Shown: piece after piece, positions 19,591-28,023 of the stretch
How positions within the stretch are numbered: position 1 is the stretch's first letter
How the letters are laid out: every line of letters starts with the position of its first letter
Origin: Candidatus Mycobacterium wuenschmannii
GTDB taxonomy: Bacteria; Actinomycetota; Actinomycetes; Mycobacteriales; Mycobacteriaceae
Direction: 5' to 3'
Length of the DNA: 64,000 nt
Assembly: GCF_030252325.1 (NCBI RefSeq)
Contig: NZ_CP126981.1
Coordinates: 186,001-250,000 of the forward strand
Program-made: the position numbers and the translations under genes
Notes under the pieces: model-generated
Told to the model about the DNA's origin: nothing
Seen by the model: only the letters and a program-made list of their open reading frames with translations
Database searches by the model: none

Positions 19591-20657
19591 GCGACGCGAA
19601 AGGGGGCGCTGTGCACAGTGATTCAGCCGATATGACGACCCGCAAGCGTCGCCACATCGACGTATGCCTTGACGACCGTGTCGACTATTCGGGTGTGACG
19701 ACGGGACTGGAGCGCTACCGCCTGCCCTACAACGCGTTGACGCAGACCAGCCTCGACCACGTCGACCTGTCCACCAACTTCCTGAGCGCACCCCTGCGCG
19801 CCCCGATACTGGTCGGCGCGATGACCGGTGGCGCAGAACTATCCGGCACGATCAACCGTCATCTCGCCGAGGCCGCGCAGCAGTTGGGCGTCGGGATGAT
19901 GCTCGGCTCGCAGCGGATCATGCTGGACAGCGCGCTGGGGGAGCGTGCGGCGTCCAGCTTTACTGTTCGCGACGTCGCCCCGGATGTTCTGCTGTTCGGC
20001 AACATTGGCCTCGCACAATTGACCGCGGTTGCTGCCCAAGATATTTCGAACGCGCTCAAGCGAGTCGGCGCGGATGCCCTTGCGGTGCACACTAATCCGT
20101 TGCAGGAAGCGGTCCAGCAGCAGGGCGACGGCGATTTCTCCGGTTCACTCGATCGGCTGCGTGATGTCGCCGGCTCGCTCGAGTACCCGATCCTGCTCAA
20201 GGAGGTCGGGCACGGCATCGGAAGCTCGGCTGTCGCTGAATTGACCGGTGGCACAGGTGAATTGCCGGTAGCCGCCATCGATGTCGCCGGGGCGGGTGGC
20301 ACCTCGTGGTCGCGGGTCGAGCAACTCGTCCGTTATGGCGAGGTTCGGTTCCCCGATCTGGCCGACTGGGGCATACCGACGGCGCGAGCAATCACCGAGG
20401 TGCGGGAGGTGTTGCCGACGGTGCCGCTGGTGGCCTCCGGCGGGATTCGAACCGGCATGGATGCGGCCAAAGCGCTGGCCCTGGGTGCCGACGTGGTAGC
20501 CGTGGCGCGTCCGCTGCTCTCGGCAGCAATCGAATCCACTGCGGCCGTGGTGGATTGGCTGCAACAGTTCATCGAGGAACTGAGCATCTGCCTGCATTGT
20601 GCCGGCGCCGCAGATGTGTTGGCGCTCCGCCACATCGGCGTGACGCCGATCCAGTAG
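19587..20657 (+). CDS. fni: Isopentenyl-diphosphate delta-isomerase, type 2 (FMN-dependent)
   Basis: Interconverts IPP and DMAPP, the C5 units for geranylgeranyl-PP. The 356-residue protein has the TIM-barrel, FMN-binding type 2 pattern: [76 protein letters not shown]-like [19 protein letters not shown] and [21 protein letters not shown]. The start overlaps marR as ATGA; a later ATG at 19632 is possible. It probably raises precursor supply for the crt operon downstream. Confidence 0.94.
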   Translation: MSDAKGGAVHSDSADMTTRKRRHIDVCLDDRVDYSGVTTGLERYRLPYNALTQTSLDHVDLSTNFLSAPLRAPILVGAMTGGAELSGTINRHLAEAAQQLGVGMMLGSQRIMLDSALGERAASSFTVRDVAPDVLLFGNIGLAQLTAVAAQDISNALKRVGADALAVHTNPLQEAVQQQGDGDFSGSLDRLRDVAGSLEYPILLKEVGHGIGSSAVAELTGGTGELPVAAIDVAGAGGTSWSRVEQLVRYGEVRFPDLADWGIPTARAITEVREVLPTVPLVASGGIRTGMDAAKALALGADVVAVARPLLSAAIESTAAVVDWLQQFIEELSICLHCAGAADVLALRHIGVTPIQ

Positions 20658-20681
20658 CGTTGCTGGCCAGTGCTTGTCGCG

Positions 20682-21224
20682 CTAGACGAGGTCGCGGGCG
20701 CGGCTGTTGCGCGCGGTCGCAGGCTTCTGCTGCACGACGAGATCGCCTTCGAACGACGACATCGCAGCGATCATGGCGGTGATCACGCGGTGCGCGGCGG
20801 CCAGATCCTCGTCGGGCAGGTCGGCCAATGCCGCGCGGAGGTGGACGCCCAGCGGGGTGAAGAATCCGTGGGCCAATTCCATTCCGCTGGCTTCGTAGCG
20901 CAGCAGAGCCTTGCGACGATCTGCGGGATCGGTTTCGCGGCGGATGTGCCCGGCATCGATCATGCGGTCGACGAGATAGGTGATGGCGGCCGGCGAGACG
21001 TCCATCCGCTGCCGGAGGTCGGCCATGGTCAAGGGCTTACCCGCGGTCTCCGCGACCATGACGTGCAGCAGTGCGTGGAAATCGTTTCCACTGACGGCGT
21101 TTTGGCGCGCGAAGTAACGGCCGACCCGGTCAGACTGTGCCGTCGCCGCCCGCATATCGGCCGACATCAGCTTCTCGAGCTCCGCCCGGCTGGGAAGTGA
21201 AGTGCTTGTGCCCCGCTTAGTCAC
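20682..21224 (-). CDS. MarR family transcriptional regulator, paralogue of the tspO-adjacent one
   Basis: A 180-residue MarR protein clearly related to the one at 19078: it shares [12 protein letters not shown], the segment [10 protein letters not shown], and ETDPADRRKALLRY. It is convergent with fni. The upstream region has no AT-rich operator like that of the first paralogue. It may have arisen by local duplication and could respond to a different ligand while binding a related site. Target genes are not evident from sequence. Confidence 0.88.
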   Translation of the reverse strand: MTKRGTSTSLPSRAELEKLMSADMRAATAQSDRVGRYFARQNAVSGNDFHALLHVMVAETAGKPLTMADLRQRMDVSPAAITYLVDRMIDAGHIRRETDPADRRKALLRYEASGMELAHGFFTPLGVHLRAALADLPDEDLAAAHRVITAMIAAMSSFEGDLVVQQKPATARNSRARDLV

Positions 21225-21344
21225 CTGACTGCATCCTTTTTAGCGACTCCCGACCCAGGGTATCGGAAACCGGCTGGATCAGGGACGATACGCGTGCACC
21301 CTACACAATGTGGTCAGGACTCGCCGCCGCCCGCGGGCCCGGTG

Positions 21345-22076
21345 TCACTCGGGCGACGGCCAGACTTCGCCCGCGACAACGCGTTGCGCCACCTGGGCGA
21401 TCGGGGTGTTGGAGTCCTGCGACATCAGTTTGAGCATGTCGAACGCTTCGGTGGCGTCGATGTTGAAGCGCTCCATCATGCGGCCCTTGGCCTGGCCGAT
21501 GACGTCGCGCGATATCAGTGCGGCGCGGAATTGCTGGTCGCGTTGCATCATGTTCCACACCAACCCCGCGTGCGTCGCGAACAGAGCGCCCAGTTCCGCG
21601 GCTGCGTCGTCGAACGCGTGGGTGGACTCTGCGTAAAAGTTGAGGGTGGCGTACGTGCTGCCCTCCTTGAACATGTCCAACGACAGGATCGAACGGATCG
21701 GGGTCTGATTGATGACCTCATCCCGGTACAGCGGCCAACGATCGTCGCTGCCGAGGTCGTCGACGCGGACGGTCTCCTGTAGCGCGCCCGCGGTCATTCC
21801 AGGCCCTTGGCCACAACGGTTCTGGATGTCGTCCAGCAGTTGGGCGTAGTGGTGGGTCGCGGCCGCGCGGTTGCTCGGCCGCCGCCGCTGGGTGACAGAC
21901 ACCCCCGCATACTGCGCGCCCGGCACCGATTCCGCTGCACCGCCGATCAACTCGCGCAACAGCGCGGGTACGTCGAACGAGGAACGCTGATGCAGGTCGG
22001 CGACCAGCCTGGACGCCAGCACGTACTGTGCGGTCGGCGAGTTCGACACCAGCGACTCGGGTTTGTGGCTAGCCAC
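21345..22076 (-). CDS. GAF and ANTAR domain protein
   Basis: A 243-residue predicted RNA-binding antiterminator. Residues about 25-170 form a GAF-type sensor (ESVPGAQYAGVSVTQRR, then CGQGPGMTAGALQETVRVDDL). The C-terminal 60 residues are an ANTAR domain: RDVIGQAKGRMMERFNIDATEAFDMLKLMSQDSN. ANTAR proteins bind paired RNA hairpins and prevent termination. It follows the small genes at 22116-22487 in the same direction and probably belongs to their operon, suggesting a stress-response role. The signal sensed is unknown. Confidence 0.9.
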   Translation of the reverse strand: MASHKPESLVSNSPTAQYVLASRLVADLHQRSSFDVPALLRELIGGAAESVPGAQYAGVSVTQRRRPSNRAAATHHYAQLLDDIQNRCGQGPGMTAGALQETVRVDDLGSDDRWPLYRDEVINQTPIRSILSLDMFKEGSTYATLNFYAESTHAFDDAAAELGALFATHAGLVWNMMQRDQQFRAALISRDVIGQAKGRMMERFNIDATEAFDMLKLMSQDSNTPIAQVAQRVVAGEVWPSPE

Positions 22077-22115
22077 GTCTCGGCTTTCTCGCAGGCGCGC
22101 TACTTCCTGTTCGGA

Positions 22116-22256
22116 TCATGTCCTCAATCCATCAGGGAGTGACGCCAGTCCCACGTCCTTGGATTTGTCGGTCTTGCGCCACTTCTCGAGTTCGCCGGCG
22201 GTCGTGTCGACGATGTTGCGGAATTCGTTCCAGGTGGTGTGGTCGTCGGACGGCAT
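22116..22256 (-). pseudogene. Truncated DUF3140-like gene (remnant or micro-protein)
   Basis: ATG 22256 after AGGA opens a 46-residue frame. Its WNEFRNIVDTTAGELEKWRKTDKSKDVG matches the start of DUF3140 proteins, normally about 100 residues. The middle of the family is missing. Just downstream in another frame lies TWDWRHSLMD, like the DUF3140 C-terminal WRYSLMNWGHDP motif, so an internal deletion with frame change is likely. DUF3140 genes commonly accompany DUF2945 genes, as here (12-base gap). It may still be translated as a short peptide. Confidence 0.5.
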
Positions 22257-22268
22257 GGTTGGTTCCTG

Positions 22269-22487
22269 CTACGACTTGTCGCGTCGCAGCGCATCCGGCT
22301 TGTGCACCGCGTCGGCACCTGTCTTGTCGCTGGTGACTCGATACTGGGGCTCGTCCGTGGAGGCGCGGACCTTACGGCCGGCCGCGTCCTGATCCTTGGT
22401 GAGCTTCTCTTCGACAGTGCCTTTCACGTCATTGCCGTGGCTTTTCCACGTGACTTTGTCGCCCTTGCGGAACGTGTCGTCTGACAT
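22269..22487 (-). CDS. DUF2945 (hypervirulence-associated, TUDOR-like) small protein
   Basis: A 72-residue protein: FRKGDKVTWKSHGNDVKGTVEEKLT opens a small beta-barrel, and QYRVTSDKTGADAVHKPDALR closes it, as in DUF2945. A strong GGGAGGTC ribosome site precedes ATG 22487, so this start is preferred over the ORF beginning at 22562. The family is widespread in actinobacteria and proteobacteria and of unknown biochemical role, often next to stress genes. It heads a likely operon with the truncated DUF3140 gene and the GAF-ANTAR gene. Confidence 0.85.
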   Translation of the reverse strand: MSDDTFRKGDKVTWKSHGNDVKGTVEEKLTKDQDAAGRKVRASTDEPQYRVTSDKTGADAVHKPDALRRDKS

Positions 22488-22615
22488 CAGATGACCTCCC
22501 TGTGGCCGTATGGGACCTGTGTCGGACGGCTCCGTCGTGGTGGGTGGCCGACCCCAATACACCCGGTAACTGGTGCACGGGATTGTCTTTCCGTACCTGT
22601 GTTGGAACTATAAAC

Positions 22616-22635
22616 TTAACTATTCATTTTGTGAA
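22616..22635. promoter_or_regulatory. Weaker copy of the MarR-type motif between DUF2945 and DUF2867 genes
   Basis: TTAACTATTCATTTTGTGAA matches the pattern TTAAnnATTnAnnnnnTGAA shared with the sites at 19024 and 31770. It also holds the inverted repeat ATTCA-N5-TGAAT (22622-22636). It lies in the 241-base divergent region, about 95 bases before ATG 22729. The outer TTCA half-site is not conserved here. Confidence 0.5.
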
Positions 22636-22728
22636 TTAGATCGCTCAAATAGTCGTCGGCAAACGGGGTATACCCACCCGGCGGCGCAACGGCCGCCAAC
22701 ACCCTCGAGAGTCGGCAAGGAGCAAGCG

Positions 22729-24192
22729 ATGCGGTGCGTAGTCTTCGGGGCCACGGGCTACCTGGGAATGCGTCTGGTGCCCGAATTGCTGTCGGCGGGA
22801 CACGAGGTGCGCGTGGTGGCGCGTACCCCGGCGAAACTCGACGACGTGCCGTGGCGCGACAGCGTGGAGGTCGTCGAAGGTGATGTCACCGACGCCGACA
22901 AGGTCCACCGCGCGGTCGACGGTCAGCAGGTCCTCTACTACCTCGTGCATTCGATGTTGGCCGCGGACTTCGTCAACGTCGACGCCAAGGGTGCGTCGAT
23001 CGTCGCGGACGCGGCCGCGTCGGCCGGCTTGACGCGAATCGTCTACGTTGGCGGGATCATCGCTCATGATCAGGAGTTGTCCGATCATTTGGCGTCGCGC
23101 GCGGAAGTGGGCCGCTTGCTTCATGATTCCGGTGTTCCGACCGCCGAGTTGCGCGCCGCGGCGATCATCGGAGCCGGGTCGGCGAGCTTCGAGATGCTGC
23201 GCTACCTCACTGAGCGTTTGCCGGTGATGGTGACGCCGAAATGGTTGCGCACCCGGGTGCAGCCGATCGCGGTGCGTGACGTCTTGTACTACCTGACCCA
23301 AGCTGCCGAGCTTCCGCCAGAAGTCAGTCGCCCCTTCGACATCGGCGGCCCGGACACCTTCACCTACACGGAGATGATCCGCAGGTACGCGGCCATCGCT
23401 GGTCTTAAAAGGCGAGTGGCAATTCCGGTCCCGGTCTTGACGCCTCTGTTGTCGTCGCACTGGGTGAACCTGATCACGCCTCTACCCCGATCGCTGGCCT
23501 CGTCGCTGATGGAATCGCTGGAGAACGACGTGGTGTGCACGGAGCACGACATCGCGGCGCAGATCCCCGATCCGGACAACGGCTTGATGCACTACGACGA
23601 CGCAGTCGAATTGGCTCTGGAACGCACTCGCGACCGTGCTTTGACTACCCGCTGGACTCACCCCGGTGACGACGACATGCCGTCCAACCCGCTGCCTACG
23701 GACCCGCAGTGGGCGGGTGGGTCGCTTCACGAACGCGCTACCGAGCACCGTGTCGACGCCGACGCGGAGACCTTGTGGCGGGTGTTCGAGTCGGTCAGCG
23801 ACAAGCACGGCTGGTCGGCCGCGCCCCCAGCGTGGGCCGTTCGCGGCTGGACCGGGCGAAACAATCACGCTCACAAGGGATCACAGTCACACCGCCAGCT
23901 GCACGCGGGCGAGGCTCTGGACTGGTGGCGGGTCGAAGAGGTCGAGCGGCCGCGGTTGCTGCGCCTGCGGGCAGACGTCCCGTTGCCGGGGCGGCTGTGG
24001 CTGGAATTGTCGGTCTGCGACGACGCGGGCGGTCGCTGCCGTCTCCGGCAGCGGGTCCTGTTCCAGCCCTATGGCCTTGCGGGAGAGGCATTCTGGACGG
24101 CGTCGACGCTGGTTCGCGGCGCGGTGTTCGCCGGGATTGCGCGCGACATCGTCGCGCGAGCGAACGCGGCCTACGAGCCCGCGCGCAGCTGA
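22729..24192 (+). CDS. NAD(P)-binding SDR-like protein with C-terminal DUF2867 domain
   Basis: A 487-residue two-domain protein. The first 300 residues are an atypical SDR/NmrA-like Rossmann domain (CVVFGATGYLGMRLVPELLSAGHEV, then VEGDVTDADKV and YYLVHSM). The C-terminal 160 residues match DUF2867, a START/SRPBCC-like fold (ALDWWRVEEVERPRLLRLRADV, LWLELSV). AAGGAG at 22717 supports the start. Similar genes occur next to photolyases and carotenoid genes in other bacteria, so a light-stress role is plausible; substrate is unknown. It converges on the Rieske gene with a 22-base overlap. Confidence 0.88.
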   Translation: MRCVVFGATGYLGMRLVPELLSAGHEVRVVARTPAKLDDVPWRDSVEVVEGDVTDADKVHRAVDGQQVLYYLVHSMLAADFVNVDAKGASIVADAAASAGLTRIVYVGGIIAHDQELSDHLASRAEVGRLLHDSGVPTAELRAAAIIGAGSASFEMLRYLTERLPVMVTPKWLRTRVQPIAVRDVLYYLTQAAELPPEVSRPFDIGGPDTFTYTEMIRRYAAIAGLKRRVAIPVPVLTPLLSSHWVNLITPLPRSLASSLMESLENDVVCTEHDIAAQIPDPDNGLMHYDDAVELALERTRDRALTTRWTHPGDDDMPSNPLPTDPQWAGGSLHERATEHRVDADAETLWRVFESVSDKHGWSAAPPAWAVRGWTGRNNHAHKGSQSHRQLHAGEALDWWRVEEVERPRLLRLRADVPLPGRLWLELSVCDDAGGRCRLRQRVLFQPYGLAGEAFWTASTLVRGAVFAGIARDIVARANAAYEPARS

Positions 24193-25166
24193 TAGCGGCG
24201 CTCGGCGTACGCGAGATCGTCCTTCCACAGCCGGGCCGCGGCGACGCGCATCAGCGGAGTGATCAGCGGGGCCACCCGGCGCGCTCGCTGAAAACCGGTG
24301 CGGCTGGAGTGCGCGACGGTCGCCTCGATCACCGCGGTGCGCGGTCGCTTGTCCGGCCCCAATCCGAGTGGTGTCGCGTGTGTTTCGACCACGCTGCCCA
24401 CCCCCTCGCCGTCGACGATGCGCATCACGATGGTCCGGGCCTCGGGGCTGGTGAACTCGGCGACCGTGGGGACGCCGACGCGTCCGATCCGGAACGTCAC
24501 CGCCACGAGGAAGCTGTCCAGCTCCTCGGTCGGCGTGGTCAGCACCTCGAGTTGGGTGAACGAGTACGGGTGATACCAGGCGCCGTGCCACGGGTCGAGG
24601 CGGTTGGCGATGACGTCGGACGGCTCACACGTGCCGACCATCGTGGCGACCGCGTCCAGCGTGTCGCCGTCCGGTCGGGCGGGAATCACCGGCCGGTCGA
24701 GCGGTTCCTCGCCCCCGACGGCGTCGAGGCGGACCCAGGCCAGCACGCCGTCGTCGCAGCTGGGCAGTGTCCGCCAACCAAATCTTTCGTTGTCGGGGCC
24801 CAGACACAGGCCGTGCCACCGGCAGATCAACTCGCCGTTGTGCACCGCCGCCGTCGCGAGGTCGGCGCCGAGATGAGGGCAGCTGCGCGGCCCGACGCAC
24901 AACCGGGACTGCGCGTCGCGCCAGGCGACCAACTCGACGCCCGCGACCCTCGTGCCGAAGGGTCGACCGGGGCGCACGTCGCGGCTCGCGGCGAAGGCGT
25001 ACCAGTTGCCCGTCGGTCGGTGCTGTGAGCGCTCCAGTGCGGCATCGATGAGCCGCGGGGAGGCGTCGGCGTAGGTCGGGCGCTGACCCGTCCAGCTGCC
25101 CGGCGGGATCGGTTGCAGCGGCCAGTCTTTCGGCCAGCGCTGCCGGATGTTATCGCTGAAGCTCAT
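24171..25166 (-). CDS. Rieske [2Fe-2S] protein (DUF5914 type), last gene of the crt operon
   Basis: A 331-residue protein. An N-terminal Rieske domain has the cluster motifs CPHLGADL and CRWHGL (Cys-X-His and Cys-X2-His). The C-terminal part is the DUF5914 region found with actinobacterial CrtU. It resembles ring-hydroxylating oxygenases in architecture, but I do not identify a full mononuclear iron triad. It overlaps crtU by four bases (ATGA). Possible roles: electron supply to CrtU, or hydroxylation of the aromatic end group as in 3-hydroxyisorenieratene. Both are inferences. Confidence 0.87.
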   Translation of the reverse strand: MSFSDNIRQRWPKDWPLQPIPPGSWTGQRPTYADASPRLIDAALERSQHRPTGNWYAFAASRDVRPGRPFGTRVAGVELVAWRDAQSRLCVGPRSCPHLGADLATAAVHNGELICRWHGLCLGPDNERFGWRTLPSCDDGVLAWVRLDAVGGEEPLDRPVIPARPDGDTLDAVATMVGTCEPSDVIANRLDPWHGAWYHPYSFTQLEVLTTPTEELDSFLVAVTFRIGRVGVPTVAEFTSPEARTIVMRIVDGEGVGSVVETHATPLGLGPDKRPRTAVIEATVAHSSRTGFQRARRVAPLITPLMRVAAARLWKDDLAYAERRYQLRAGS

Positions 25167-26686
25167 GGGCGGGTACGCCTTTCCCGGCCGGCGAGATAAC
25201 GCAGCAGCCGCGAGCGGCCCCGGGTGGGGACGGTGGACAGCTCGTGACCGGCGAGCCCCCAGCGCTGCAGCAGTTCGTTGGCCGCCGTCCAACCGGTGGT
25301 GGCGGCACGCTCCATCAGCGCCACCGGCAAGTCGATGCGAATCCCATCGCCGGCCAGGAGCAGACCCGGACGAGATGTCACGACACCGGGCCGGTGCGCG
25401 TGTGCGCCCGGCGCGAACAGTGGGCAGTCGTGGTGCTGCAGTGTGCGCTCGTGGACGATGCGCGCGCCGTTGGTCTCTGGGTACAGCCTGTGCAGCTGAG
25501 ACAGCATCGCGTCCTGGGGTTGCGCGGATTCGACTGCGTAGGAATGTAATTCGACGACCGAGCCGCCGGTGCGTCGCGCCCAGTCGGCGGCTTCCTGTTC
25601 GTAGCGATCCAGCACGCTGATGTTGTCGACGGGTTCGTGTCCGGCGGTACCGAGGAATGCCGCCCGACGGTCGGCGACCGGGCGGTCCAGCCACAGCCGC
25701 TGCACCAGGAACGGCGGGGCGTTGCGCAGCCTCTTGATCCGGGCCCGCCACATGTCGTCGCAGAGACCCGGCGAGGCCTCGACGATTCGCTGGAGCCCAC
25801 CGATGTCGGTGGCCAGCACCACGGCATCGGAGTCCAGGCGGTCGCCTGCATTGGTCTCGACGCGAAACTCCTCGCGATGGCCGTCACCGATGCTGGTCAC
25901 CGAAACACCTTGGTGGAAGCGAACTCCCAGACCTTCCAGGTAGCGCTGCAGCGGCAACCAGAGCGCGGTGTCGTAGTTGGCGCTGGCGACGTCGAAGATC
26001 AAGCCCTCGCTGGAGCCGAGGAAGTAGATGTGGAACATCGTGGCCAGTTCCGCCGCGGACAACTCGGTGGGGCTGGCGAAGAAACTCCGGGAGAACACCT
26101 CGAAGGCCAGGTGTCGGGCGGGCTCGGGGAAGTTGATGGCCTTCAGGAACGTCTCGGCGTCGATGTGGTCGAGGCGATCGAAGATCTCCGGCAGCGACAC
26201 CGCGGCCAGGGGTGCCGATGCCCGAACGTCGATCCTGGCCAGGTCGGTGAGCCGGAACGTGGGGCTGCGCAAGGCGAATACGAGCGCGTTCCACGGTGGG
26301 GTGCGGGGCAGGCCGCGGAAGGTGTCCTGTCGGCCGGCGCCGTCGATGAGTGGGTAGTCGTCGACGGCGGTGAGCATCGACAGCGTCGGATCGACGCGAC
26401 CCAGGAGCGCGCGCAGGTTGTAGTACTGCCGGAAGAATGCGTGGAAGCCGCGATTCATCGCGAGGTCGGTGCCGTCCGCGTGCTCGGTCCAGGCGCCGAC
26501 GCGACCGCCCAGATACTTTTCGCGCTCGATGACGTCGACGGCGACGCCGCGTTCGGCCAAACCCGTTGCCGCGGCTAGGCCCGCGATACCGGCGCCGACC
26601 ACCACGGCACGCGGTTGCGAACCCAGCGCCGCGGCGCTGCCGTGCCCGCGCGGTGCCGGGAAGGTGCGGCGATGTCGGTCGGTCAT
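25163..26686 (-). CDS. crtU: CrtU-type carotene desaturase/methyltransferase (isorenieratene synthase)
   Basis: A 507-residue FAD enzyme that converts beta-ionone rings to aromatic phi rings by desaturation and methyl migration. The dinucleotide motif is VVVGAGIAGLAAATGLAERG. The family signature RGFHAFFRQYYNLRALL is intact, as are GGRVGAW and the C-terminal GLLLAGDGIRIDLPVALMERA. With beta-carotene as substrate, two rounds give isorenieratene (leprotene), the known pigment of several mycobacteria. The start at ATG 26686 overlaps the upstream methyltransferase by four bases; the longer frame to 27121 lies in that gene. Confidence 0.93.
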   Translation of the reverse strand: MTDRHRRTFPAPRGHGSAAALGSQPRAVVVGAGIAGLAAATGLAERGVAVDVIEREKYLGGRVGAWTEHADGTDLAMNRGFHAFFRQYYNLRALLGRVDPTLSMLTAVDDYPLIDGAGRQDTFRGLPRTPPWNALVFALRSPTFRLTDLARIDVRASAPLAAVSLPEIFDRLDHIDAETFLKAINFPEPARHLAFEVFSRSFFASPTELSAAELATMFHIYFLGSSEGLIFDVASANYDTALWLPLQRYLEGLGVRFHQGVSVTSIGDGHREEFRVETNAGDRLDSDAVVLATDIGGLQRIVEASPGLCDDMWRARIKRLRNAPPFLVQRLWLDRPVADRRAAFLGTAGHEPVDNISVLDRYEQEAADWARRTGGSVVELHSYAVESAQPQDAMLSQLHRLYPETNGARIVHERTLQHHDCPLFAPGAHAHRPGVVTSRPGLLLAGDGIRIDLPVALMERAATTGWTAANELLQRWGLAGHELSTVPTRGRSRLLRYLAGRERRTRP

Positions 26687-27408
26687 GACGGTGCGTTCCC
26701 GAGGAAGGTGTGCGCGATGTTTGCTTCCCAGCCCGGCATCGTCTCGCTGCGCACCGTGGTGAAGCCCGCGTCGCGCATCCGCTGCCGCAGTCGTGCTGCA
26801 CCGTCGAAGGTCAACACACTGCGCCACAGGTGCCGGTAGAGCGTCGCGTCGCGGGTCCGCAACCACCCCGACGGAATGATGATGCCCCAGGCCACCGCGT
26901 GCCAGATCGCAGTGGCGATGCGGGAGTCGCGCACCGAGTAGTCGTGTACCGCGATCGGCGCGCCCGGCGCCAACAGGTCTCGCAACGCCCCCAATTGGGT
27001 GTCCGGGTCGGACAGATTGCGGATCAGGTAGGCCGCCAGGATCCCGTCGAACGGGCCGACGACGCCGTTGTCGGCGAGCCCCTCGACCGGGGTGTGAACG
27101 AACCGGACCGACGACGGCCACGACTTGGCCCGCGCCTCGTCGAGCATGCCTCGGGATGCGTCGATGGCCACGATCTCGGCGTGTGGCGCGACACTGAGCA
27201 GCGCCGCCGTGGACGCCCCGGTGCCGCAGCCCGCATCGAGCAGCCGCAACCCGCGTCCCTCGTCGGGCAGACCCAGCCGCTGAGCCGAAAGGCGAAGGTG
27301 CGCATGATATCCGGGGCTGGAGCCGACGAGGCGGTCGTAGGCGTGCGCGCCGACGTCGAACGCTGCGGGCACCTCGGCGCGGGGCAGGCCGGTGTTACTG
27401 ACGTTCAC
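26683..27408 (-). CDS. SAM-dependent methyltransferase of the crt operon (CrtT-like)
   Basis: A 241-residue class I methyltransferase: LRLLDAGCGTGASTAALL (motif I), EIVAIDASRGML, and FDGILAAYLIRNLSDPDTQL. It resembles UbiE-type and the CrtT proteins of Streptomyces carotenoid clusters, whose exact step has not been settled. It overlaps crtYd by 14 bases and crtU by four, so it belongs to the same transcript. Methyl transfer in CrtU reactions is intramolecular, so this enzyme probably acts elsewhere, for example on a carotenoid acid or quinone. Confidence 0.85.
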   Translation of the reverse strand: MNVSNTGLPRAEVPAAFDVGAHAYDRLVGSSPGYHAHLRLSAQRLGLPDEGRGLRLLDAGCGTGASTAALLSVAPHAEIVAIDASRGMLDEARAKSWPSSVRFVHTPVEGLADNGVVGPFDGILAAYLIRNLSDPDTQLGALRDLLAPGAPIAVHDYSVRDSRIATAIWHAVAWGIIIPSGWLRTRDATLYRHLWRSVLTFDGAARLRQRMRDAGFTTVRSETMPGWEANIAHTFLGNAPS

Positions 27409-27706
27409 GTTGTCGCTCCCATAGCAGCAGGACGGCGGTTACCAAGGCGAAGCCGAAAAGGAAATCCTCGATCGGGATGTCGAGCGGAAATCGAATGCCG
27501 CTGGTCTGCCGGTCGTCGTAGATCACGATCGGGGCGCTCAGCTTCGTCAGCCAGCCGTCGGTGAGGATCTGGAACCCGATCACAATCACCATCGACAGCC
27601 AGTAGGCCAGCCGGCGAAACAGCCCGGTCCGCCACACCATCAGCTCGAGAGCGCACACCAGCACGACCGACGTGATCGCCGGAACGGTGTAACCCAGGCC
27701 GGTCAT
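27395..27706 (-). CDS. crtYd: Lycopene beta-cyclase subunit CrtYd
   Basis: A 103-residue membrane protein with three hydrophobic helices and the PxE(D/E) motif in DIPIEDFLFGFALV, typical of the heterodimeric lycopene cyclases of Gram-positive bacteria. It acts together with CrtYc to form beta rings. ATG 27706 overlaps the crtYc stop as ATGA; the longer frame running to 28048 is not supported. Expected location is the plasma membrane. Confidence 0.9.
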   Translation of the reverse strand: MTGLGYTVPAITSVVLVCALELMVWRTGLFRRLAYWLSMVIVIGFQILTDGWLTKLSAPIVIYDDRQTSGIRFPLDIPIEDFLFGFALVTAVLLLWERQRERQ

Positions 27707-28023
27707 TTGCGCCTGACCAGTCGCAGGATCGCGCTCACCGCGTTGAACGTCAACAACCCGCACAGCGGTATCACAAGGAAGAACAGGACTTCCTCGATCG
27801 GCATGTGAAACGGAATGTTCACGCCGATAACGTATTTCGGATTGTAGGTCCAAATGTGGCGCGCGATCGCCACTTCGTCCCACACCACGAATACGGCAGC
27901 GACCGGCAGCACCGCGCGCGCGGCCCGCCACGCCTGGCGATATACGCCGGGGCGAAAGACCTCCAGCGGCAGGGTGATCGCGAGACACGCACCGAGCACA
28001 ATCAGATACTGCCACCGATCCAT
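27703..28023 (-). CDS. crtYc: Lycopene beta-cyclase subunit CrtYc
   Basis: A 106-residue membrane protein: WQYLIVLGACLAITLPLEV forms the first helix, and NIPFHMPIEEVLFFLVIPLCG carries the conserved PIEE motif. CrtYc and CrtYd together cyclise lycopene to beta-carotene, as first shown in Brevibacterium and M. aurum. Its start overlaps the crtB stop by one base (TGATG). The separate small subunits, rather than a fused protein, are typical of actinobacteria. Confidence 0.92.
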   Translation of the reverse strand: MDRWQYLIVLGACLAITLPLEVFRPGVYRQAWRAARAVLPVAAVFVVWDEVAIARHIWTYNPKYVIGVNIPFHMPIEEVLFFLVIPLCGLLTFNAVSAILRLVRRK

